A DNA stretch of 64,000 nucleotides. Source: Pseudomonas sp. stari2. Lineage in GTDB: Bacteria > Pseudomonadota > Gammaproteobacteria > Pseudomonadales > Pseudomonadaceae. Below, piece by piece: positions 58,621 to 64,000 of the stretch. The stretch spans positions 2,909,501 to 2,973,500 of the forward strand of contig NZ_CP099760.1 of the NCBI RefSeq assembly GCF_040760005.1, read 5' to 3'. Position 1 is the first letter of the stretch. Each line of letters starts with the position of its first letter. The notes under the pieces are model-generated. The model saw only the letters and a program-made list of their open reading frames with translations. It was not told where the DNA came from and ran no database searches. The position numbers and the translations under genes were made by a program.

Positions 58621-61008
58621 ATGATTCACCGTTCGCGTTCATTACTCGCCATCGCTGTTGTCAGTGCAATCTGGCAACTTCCTGCGCAAGCCGAAGAGAC
58701 TTCCGCGCGCGTCGACGATGACACACGGCTGGGTACCGTGCTGGTCACCGGGACCCGGGGCACCGCGCGCACGGTGCTGGATTCGCCGGTGCCGGTGGAT
58801 GTGTTGACCGCCGAGGACCTGAAGACCGCCGGCGCCAGTGGCGGCGAGCTGGGCCAGGCATTGCAGACGCTGTTGCCGTCGTTCAGTTTTCCGCGTCAGT
58901 CCAACTCCGGCGGTGCCGACCACGTGCGCGCCGCTCAACTGCGTGGCATGAGCCCGGATCAGGTGCTGGTGCTGGTCAACGGCAAGCGCCGCCACACCTC
59001 GGCAGTGGTCAATGACTCGTCGAAAATCGGTCGCGGCACAGCGCCGGTGGATTTCAACTCGATCCCGATCAGCGCGATCAAACGCATTGAAGTACTGCGC
59101 GACGGCGCGGGGGCGCAGTACGGCTCGGACGCGATTGCCGGGGTCATCAATATCATCCTCGACGACGCGCCGGAAGGCGGCGAAGTCTCCACCAGCTACG
59201 GCGCCTACCACACCCATCAGGACGCCATTGGCAAAACCACCACCGATGGCCAGAACAGCGTGACCACCGCCAAGATCGGTACGCGGCTGGGCGAGGAGGG
59301 CGGTTTCATTCGCGGCGGCACCGAGTACAAGGATCGCAATCCGACCAACCGTGCCGGGTTCGACGGTTTCGCCGATACCCCGGGCCAGCGCAACTACGTG
59401 ATGGGCGATGGCGTGGCGCGAGACGTCAACGCCTGGTTCAACGGCGAATTGCCGCTGGCCGGGGGCAAGGCCTACAGCTTCGGCACCTACAACCAGCGCC
59501 ACACCACCGGCGCCGAGTTCTATCGTTACCCGTCCGAGCAACCGCAGTTCTACCCCAATGGCTACCTGCCACAATCCCTTGGCGACAACACCGACATTTC
59601 TGCCACCGCCGGTTTCAAAGGCCTGATCGGTGAGGACTGGGACTTCGACAGCAGCCTGACCCATGGTCGCAACCGTTTCGAATCAGCGACCCGTCGCACC
59701 CTCAACGTCAGCCTCGGCGCGGACTCGCCGACTCGCTTCGACACGGGTGATTATGAGTTGCGCCAGACCACGGCCAACCTGGATTTCAGTCGCGAACTGC
59801 GCCTCGGCGGTCGCTCGTTTGTGCTGGCGGTGGGCGGTGAGTATCGCTACGAGAACTACCTGACGTTTGCCGGGGACGAGGCCTCCTGGATTGGCTCCGG
59901 GGCCGATGGCGCCAACGGTCTGCGCCCGAGTGAAGAGTCGGATCTGGATCGCAACGTGTTCGGCACCTACGCCGAATTGTCCGGTGATCTCACCGACCGC
60001 TTCTTCGTCGACGCCGCCACGCGCTGGGAACATTACGACGACGCCGGCAGTAAACTCACCGGCAAGCTCAGCGGTCGCTACAAGTTGACCGATCAATGGG
60101 CGTTGCGCGGTGCGGTGTCGAACAACTTCCGCGCGCCATCGCTGGCTCAGAGCGGTTTCCAGCACACCACCAGCAACTTCGGCGACGGCGGCACGCTCAC
60201 CGACATCCGTGTGCTGTCGGTCAATGACCCGATTGCCCGCGCATTGGGCGCGGAGAAACTCGATCCGGAGACCTCGAAGAACTTCAGCCTCGGCCTGACG
60301 TTCCAGTTGAACGAACGCTTCGATGCGTCGCTCGACGTGTTCCGCATCGACGTCAAAGACCGCATCACTCTGTCCCAGCGCATCGGCAGCGACGCGCTGG
60401 AAAACTACATCAACGACAATTTCGGCGTGCCGGGCGTCCACGACGTCAACTTTTTCACCAACGCCGCCGACACCCGCACCGACGGTGCCGAACTGGTGCT
60501 CAACTATCATCAGCCGTTCTACGAAGGGCAACTGGGCCTGACCACCGCGTACACCTACAACCACACCAAGGTCACCAGTACCAAAGGCACGCCGTCGCAA
60601 CTGACCGCACTGGGGATCGGCAACGACGCGCTGGTCGGCGTCGAGGAGCGCAATACCCTGACCGACGCCGCGCCCAAGGATCGCTTCGTGTTCTCCGCCA
60701 ACTGGACCAGCGAGCACTGGGGCCTGCTCGGCCGTCTGACCCGTCAGGGCGAGACCACTCGGGTGTTCGATTTTGGCGACTCGCAGCCTGAACAAACCTA
60801 CGGCGCGGTGTGGCAACTGGACGCCGAGGTGACCTACAAAATCACCCCGAAATTCAGCATCGCCCTGGGCGGCAACAACCTGACCGACAACTACCCGGAA
60901 CGCTCCGGCTCGGCCATCAACTACGGTGGCAACCTGCCGTACGACGTGCTGTCGCCGATCGGCACCAACGGCGCTTATTACTACGCCACCGCCACTTACG
61001 GCTTCTGA
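58621..61008 (+). CDS. TonB-dependent outer-membrane receptor
   Basis: A 795-residue receptor. The signal peptide (RSLLAIAVVSAIWQLPAQA) is followed by a TonB-box-like stretch (LGTVLVTGTRG) and a plug with GQALQTLLPSFSFPRQ, AAQLRGMSPDQVLVLVNGKRRH and IEVLRDGAGAQYGSDAIAGVINI, the last being a hallmark of the family. The barrel ends AYYYATATYGF with the terminal Phe required for assembly. CAAGGAGCTGTCGC precedes the ATG at 58621. It lies after the ribose-type transporter operon and before an APC permease, so it is probably the outer-membrane entry for the same compound. Confidence 0.92.
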   Translation: MIHRSRSLLAIAVVSAIWQLPAQAEETSARVDDDTRLGTVLVTGTRGTARTVLDSPVPVDVLTAEDLKTAGASGGELGQALQTLLPSFSFPRQSNSGGADHVRAAQLRGMSPDQVLVLVNGKRRHTSAVVNDSSKIGRGTAPVDFNSIPISAIKRIEVLRDGAGAQYGSDAIAGVINIILDDAPEGGEVSTSYGAYHTHQDAIGKTTTDGQNSVTTAKIGTRLGEEGGFIRGGTEYKDRNPTNRAGFDGFADTPGQRNYVMGDGVARDVNAWFNGELPLAGGKAYSFGTYNQRHTTGAEFYRYPSEQPQFYPNGYLPQSLGDNTDISATAGFKGLIGEDWDFDSSLTHGRNRFESATRRTLNVSLGADSPTRFDTGDYELRQTTANLDFSRELRLGGRSFVLAVGGEYRYENYLTFAGDEASWIGSGADGANGLRPSEESDLDRNVFGTYAELSGDLTDRFFVDAATRWEHYDDAGSKLTGKLSGRYKLTDQWALRGAVSNNFRAPSLAQSGFQHTTSNFGDGGTLTDIRVLSVNDPIARALGAEKLDPETSKNFSLGLTFQLNERFDASLDVFRIDVKDRITLSQRIGSDALENYINDNFGVPGVHDVNFFTNAADTRTDGAELVLNYHQPFYEGQLGLTTAYTYNHTKVTSTKGTPSQLTALGIGNDALVGVEERNTLTDAAPKDRFVFSANWTSEHWGLLGRLTRQGETTRVFDFGDSQPEQTYGAVWQLDAEVTYKITPKFSIALGGNNLTDNYPERSGSAINYGGNLPYDVLSPIGTNGAYYYATATYGF

Positions 61009-61065
61009 GCCTTGCCGCCATGGATGGCGGACCCCTATGCAGGATTGAAGCATGCAGGATGAACC

Positions 61066-62430
61066 ATGAGCAAAACCAACGGCCCCCAACGCCATCTGCC
61101 GGTGTTTCAGGCGTTGCTGATCACGCTCGGCATGGTCATCACCACCGACATTCTCAAAACCGCGCCGACCGTTGCCTTGAATGTCGGGCCGGAACTTTTC
61201 TATTGGGTCTGGGTACTCGGCGCACTGGCGTCGATGGCCGGGGCCTTGTGCTTTGCCGAGATGGCGACCGCGTTTCCGCATCCGGGCGGTGACTATCATT
61301 TCCTACGCACCGCTTATGGAGAACGCATGGGTTTCCTGTTTGCCTGGTCGCGATTTTCGGTGATGCACACTGGGTGGATCGCGTTGTCGGCATTCATGTT
61401 TGCCGACTACTTCAATGCGGTCGTACCGTTGGGGCATTACGGATCGGGGGTGTTTGCCGGTGCGATCATCGCCGCGTTGATGCTGCTGAATCTGACGGGC
61501 AAACACATTGGTTTCATTACTCAGTCTGTGTTGGTCGGGCTGCTTTCCGTAGGCTTTCTGAGCATCGCCAGTGCCGGGGTCTGGCTGGCGTGGCAAGGGA
61601 TCGAACCAACGCTGTCCGGCGATCCGGTCGTGCCCGAACGCACGGGCGCGACAGGGTTTTCTGCGGCGATGATCTTCGTGTTTCTGGCGTTCGGCGGCTG
61701 GAGCGATGCGGCGACTTTGTCCGCCGAAGTGCGCGATGGTCGACGCGGCATTTTCATCGCCATGCTCGGTGCACTGACGGTGCTGATGGCGATCTATCTG
61801 GCGCTGAATTGGGCGTTCGTCCAAGGTCTTGGATTCGAAGGCCTGGCAGCAAGCAATGCGCCGGCGGTGGAACTGTTGAACCGCGCCTTTGGGGCCCCCG
61901 GCGTGCTACTGATTCTGCTGATGGTCGGTATCGCGGCTATCGCTACCATCAACTCGACCTTGCTGGTCGGCGCCCGCACTACCTACGCCGCCGCCCGCGA
62001 TGTGCCGCAATTGCACCGCTTCGGTGAATGGGACGAGCGTGATGGCGTACCGCGCAAGGCGTTGCTGGCGGAAGGGGCGGTGGCGTTGTTGCTGGTGCTG
62101 TTCGGCAGTTTTACTCAAAGCGGTTTCAATACCATGGTCGAGTACCTGACGCCGGTGTACTGGTTGTTCCTGAGTTTGAGCAGCCTGGCGTTGATTATTC
62201 TGCGGCGGCGCTTTCCCGAGGTGCCCCGGCCGGTCAGGGTGCCGCTTTATCCGCTGCTGCCGCTGCTGTTTTTTGGGTTGTGCTTGTTCATGCTGTATTC
62301 CAGCGTGACGGTGGTGGGGGTGGGGGCATTTTTGGGGATCGGGGTGTTGGTGGTTGGCGCGTTGTTGCTGGCCGGATTGAGCCGCCTGGTGTCGACACCT
62401 CGGCAGGCTCTTCAACACACCACCGATTAG
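61066..62430 (+). CDS. APC superfamily amino-acid permease
   Basis: A 454-residue permease with about twelve hydrophobic segments. QALLITLGMVITTDILKTAP at the start and LSAEVRDGRRGIFIAMLGAL (the conserved loop with Glu) are APC features; the substrate is not evident. It follows the TonB receptor after 57 bases on the same strand. Its stop codon overlaps the convergent lipoprotein gene by four bases. A plausible role is inner-membrane uptake of an amino-acid-like compound brought in by the receptor. Confidence 0.88.
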   Translation: MSKTNGPQRHLPVFQALLITLGMVITTDILKTAPTVALNVGPELFYWVWVLGALASMAGALCFAEMATAFPHPGGDYHFLRTAYGERMGFLFAWSRFSVMHTGWIALSAFMFADYFNAVVPLGHYGSGVFAGAIIAALMLLNLTGKHIGFITQSVLVGLLSVGFLSIASAGVWLAWQGIEPTLSGDPVVPERTGATGFSAAMIFVFLAFGGWSDAATLSAEVRDGRRGIFIAMLGALTVLMAIYLALNWAFVQGLGFEGLAASNAPAVELLNRAFGAPGVLLILLMVGIAAIATINSTLLVGARTTYAAARDVPQLHRFGEWDERDGVPRKALLAEGAVALLLVLFGSFTQSGFNTMVEYLTPVYWLFLSLSSLALIILRRRFPEVPRPVRVPLYPLLPLLFFGLCLFMLYSSVTVVGVGAFLGIGVLVVGALLLAGLSRLVSTPRQALQHTTD

Positions 62431-62888
62431 AACGATACCGCCGCCGGCTGAGACAAACGCAATACCGACAAATCACCCGTAATGCGCTTGTACGCCAAGC
62501 GAATCGCCTCGATGTCGCTCTCACGCTTCGGGCTGCTTTCGTGCAGGATAACGATGACCTTGGTCGCAAGCCGTTCGGGCACTTTCGCGCCGTGATCCTT
62601 CCACTGTCCATAAGCGTCGAACACGGTGAAGCCGTCCGGGAACCGCGACGTCACTTCCTGATCGAGAAACTCACGCCAGCGCGCCGGGCTCACCACACTG
62701 TCCTTGCCTTCCAGCGGCCCCACCGAGAAGTACAACTCGGTGCGCACCCACTGCGCCTGCGCCGGCCGCGTGGCGTCGCCTTGCAGGGTGGAACTGACGG
62801 GATCTTTGGTATGCACGGAAACCGGAGAAGGGCTGGCACACCCGGCGATCGCCAGAAACAGTGCTGCCAATAGAAAACGTTGCGGCAT
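62427..62888 (-). CDS. DUF3574 lipoprotein
   Basis: A 153-residue lipoprotein with the lipobox LAIAGC (Cys17). The mature part WVRTELYFSVGPLEGKDSVVSPARWREFLDQEVTSRFPDGFTVFDAYGQW (motif RTELYFSVG) is the DUF3574 pattern, a small family of unknown function in the outer membrane or periplasm. The ATG at 62888 follows AAGGAAGTTCC. Convergent with the permease. Confidence 0.85.
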   Translation of the reverse strand: MPQRFLLAALFLAIAGCASPSPVSVHTKDPVSSTLQGDATRPAQAQWVRTELYFSVGPLEGKDSVVSPARWREFLDQEVTSRFPDGFTVFDAYGQWKDHGAKVPERLATKVIVILHESSPKRESDIEAIRLAYKRITGDLSVLRLSQPAAVSF

Positions 62889-63279
62889 GGAACTTCCTTA
62901 TTGTTAAGAACTGTCCCGAATTATAGAGGGGGCGGTTAATAGCGATAAAAGATTAAAAAGTGAATCGCTGTTGCACTAATGGAATAAGCAGGCAAGGTAA
63001 AAATAATGCCCGCTGGTTAGAACGATTATTTCTTTGAGTTATTTGCTTGGTGTTGGATCGAATATCTATGACATGCAAAAAACTGCTGACGCATTTTCCG
63101 GATCTGTCATTGCTTCTGATCTGATGCTGCAACGGTTCAAGTCGCACGGAACGCTGCACTTGAAGCGTTTGAACAGCTCTTTTTGCTGTTCGATGGACAG
63201 CTTGTTGCGGATTTTCCAACCCTTAGAATCCGTTCCATCAACTTCTCATTCAGTTCTTGAATCCTCAGGGAGCTTCACC
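62889..63279. other. AT-rich spacer before the methionine-rich gene
   Basis: A 391-base stretch with visibly more A/T than the surrounding genes, notably 62920-63060. An open frame from 63034 runs into the methionine-rich gene, but its sequence is not protein-like. The stretch should hold the promoters of the DUF3574 gene and of the methionine-rich gene; I did not find a convincing operator. Confidence 0.5.
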
Positions 63280-63789
63280 ATGATGAACGCCATGCAGATG
63301 CCAATGCCGATGAATGCCAACATGCCAATGATGCCGATGACAGGCATGCCGATGATGATGGCAACCATGTCCTGCGAAATGAAGGACGACGGCATGATGT
63401 GCAAGATGATGCCGGCCGCTGGCATGGACATGGCCATGTTCAAGAACAGCGCTGAAATGATGCAGATGATGATGGACTGCGGCATGCCGATGATGATGCA
63501 TTGCGGCAACATGAGCATGATGTGCATGTCCCCGGCGGCCATGGCCATGCCGATGATGAACATGATGATGCCAATGCCGATGATGGGCATGCCGATGCCA
63601 TCGATGAAGTGCGTGATGGAATGCACCATGATGGCTGACAGCATGATGTGCAAGATCATGCCGATGCCGGGCATGAACATGGACATGATGAAAAACTGCT
63701 GTGCCTTGATGATGAAAATGATGAACGATTGCAGCATGCCCATGATGATGAGCTGCAACGGCATGCCGATGATGTGCTGCACCTGCTGA
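63280..63789 (+). CDS. Methionine- and cysteine-rich protein with tandem internal duplication
   Basis: A 169-residue protein with about 71 methionines (42 percent) and 15 cysteines by hand count. It contains two homologous units: about residues 30-82 and 113-166. Unit 1 has DDGMMCKMMPAAGMDMAMF and DCGMPMMMHCGN; unit 2 has ADSMMCKIMPMPGMNMDMM and DCSMPMMMSCNG at the same spacing. No signal peptide or clear membrane segment is present, so it should be cytoplasmic. AGGGAG lies seven bases before the ATG, and a strong terminator follows. Methionine-rich proteins serve as copper binders or as oxidant sinks (MrpX type); this one also has paired CxxxC and CC motifs. It belongs to no family I recognise. 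Confidence 0.8.
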   Translation: MMNAMQMPMPMNANMPMMPMTGMPMMMATMSCEMKDDGMMCKMMPAAGMDMAMFKNSAEMMQMMMDCGMPMMMHCGNMSMMCMSPAAMAMPMMNMMMPMPMMGMPMPSMKCVMECTMMADSMMCKIMPMPGMNMDMMKNCCALMMKMMNDCSMPMMMSCNGMPMMCCTC

Positions 63790-63800
63790 TTCTTTAGGCA

Positions 63801-63842
63801 TGAAAAAGCCCGACCGGGATGATCCCGGTCGGGCTTTTTGCT
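63801..63842. terminator. Strong bidirectional terminator after the methionine-rich gene
   Basis: AAAAAGCCCGACCGGGA and its complement TCCCGGTCGGGCTTTTT form a perfect 17-base stem around TGA. The A-run and T-run serve both strands, for the methionine-rich gene and the convergent XRE-cupin gene. Confidence 0.92.
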
Positions 63843-63855
63843 GTCTGTCTGTTTG

Positions 63856-64000
63856 TCAGTCCAGGCGTTCGGGGTAGGTCACCACCAGATACGCCACTGC
63901 TTCACTGTCGGCAGGGTTGCGATAACGGTGGGGCTGGTCGGCGTAAAACAGGATCGAGTCGCCAGTCGAAAGCAGATAGCGCTCGTCGTTGACGCTGATT
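63856..64000 (-). CDS. Cupin C-terminus of an XRE-type regulator (cut by window edge)
   Basis: The last 48 codons of a minus-strand gene. The sequence DERYLLSTGDSILFYADQPH, followed by YRNPADSEAVAYLVVTYPERL, is the C-terminal cupin typical of XRE-family regulators such as the PuuR type (hallmark GDSI-x-F-x-x-x-x-PH-x-Y-x-N). The DNA-binding part lies beyond the window. Its stop codon is 14 bases after the shared terminator. Confidence 0.75.
   Translation of the reverse strand, partial: ISVNDERYLLSTGDSILFYADQPHRYRNPADSEAVAYLVVTYPERLD

Noticed and set aside
63034..63279. In-frame N-terminal extension of 82 codons of the methionine-rich protein
   Set aside because: The extension is AT-rich and not protein-like, and a good RBS stands directly before the ATG at 63280.
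63246..63801. Two full-length minus-strand frames opposite the methionine-rich gene
   Set aside because: Repeated ATG codons read as CAT (His) or as Ile/Met on the other strand and avoid stops; this follows from low complexity and gives no evidence of expression.
1..64000. tRNA, rRNA, CRISPR array, prophage or complete insertion sequence
   Set aside because: Looked for conserved cloverleaf arms, rRNA stretches, regular spaced repeats, integrase or transposase motifs; none were seen.

Overview
The window is chromosomal DNA from a Pseudomonas, most likely of the P. fluorescens group. This rests on gene families and arrangement: a PxpABC/biotin-carboxylase cluster, a hydroxyproline cluster with a PAS-AraC regulator, an OsmC-YcaO fusion, many LysR/AraC regulators, TonB receptors, and high-GC codon use. 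I see no rRNA, tRNA, CRISPR array, phage or intact insertion sequence. Species was not tested by any search.

Layout. 0-1 kb: the end of a GSCFA protein and a GNAT. 1.1-2.2 kb: a zinc alcohol dehydrogenase. 2.2-9.0 kb: a LysR regulator divergent from a 5-oxoproline operon (PxpA, mini biotin carrier, biotin carboxylase, PxpB, PxpC, NCS1 permease). 9.1-11.4 kb: a LysR remnant and Kup potassium transporter. 11.4-14.7 kb: a two-component system behind a lipoprotein and a multispan membrane protein, separated from them by a strong terminator. 14.8-18.8 kb: an AraC/GyrI-like regulator, an alkylsulfatase and its divergent LysR regulator. 18.9-23.5 kb: OsmC-YcaO, a VOC protein, a fasciclin protein bracketed by palindromes, MsrA and a LysE remnant. 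23.5-35.5 kb: mixed metabolic and regulatory genes (alpha/beta hydrolase, decayed P-loop gene, saccharopine-dehydrogenase-like protein, quinone oxidoreductase, LysRs, aldehyde dehydrogenase, small unknowns, a Cache-GGDEF cyclase, YcaC-like hydrolase).

35.6-43.1 kb is a complete trans-4-hydroxy-L-proline route: permease, 4-hydroxyproline epimerase, FAD D-hydroxyproline dehydrogenase, DapA-like deaminase and 2-oxoglutarate-semialdehyde dehydrogenase, opposite a PAS-AraC activator. 43.2-44.6 kb holds small unknown genes.

44.7-62.4 kb is an uptake island: a TonB receptor; a 2OG-Fe(II)-type oxygenase with MetQ-N-I transporter genes; then a ribose-type ABC transporter, a cytosolic sulfite-oxidase-fold protein, another TonB receptor and an APC permease. 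The two ABC operons are preceded by two copies of the same promoter/leader (47096-47242 and 53701-53842), so they look co-regulated, plausibly by sulfur supply. 62.4-64.0 kb has a DUF3574 lipoprotein, an extraordinary methionine/cysteine-rich protein built as a tandem duplication, and the end of an XRE-cupin-type regulator.

The strongest novelty candidates are the Met/Cys-rich protein (63280-63789), the duplicated leader pair, and the hairpin that encloses the ribosome binding site in front of the oxygenase gene.
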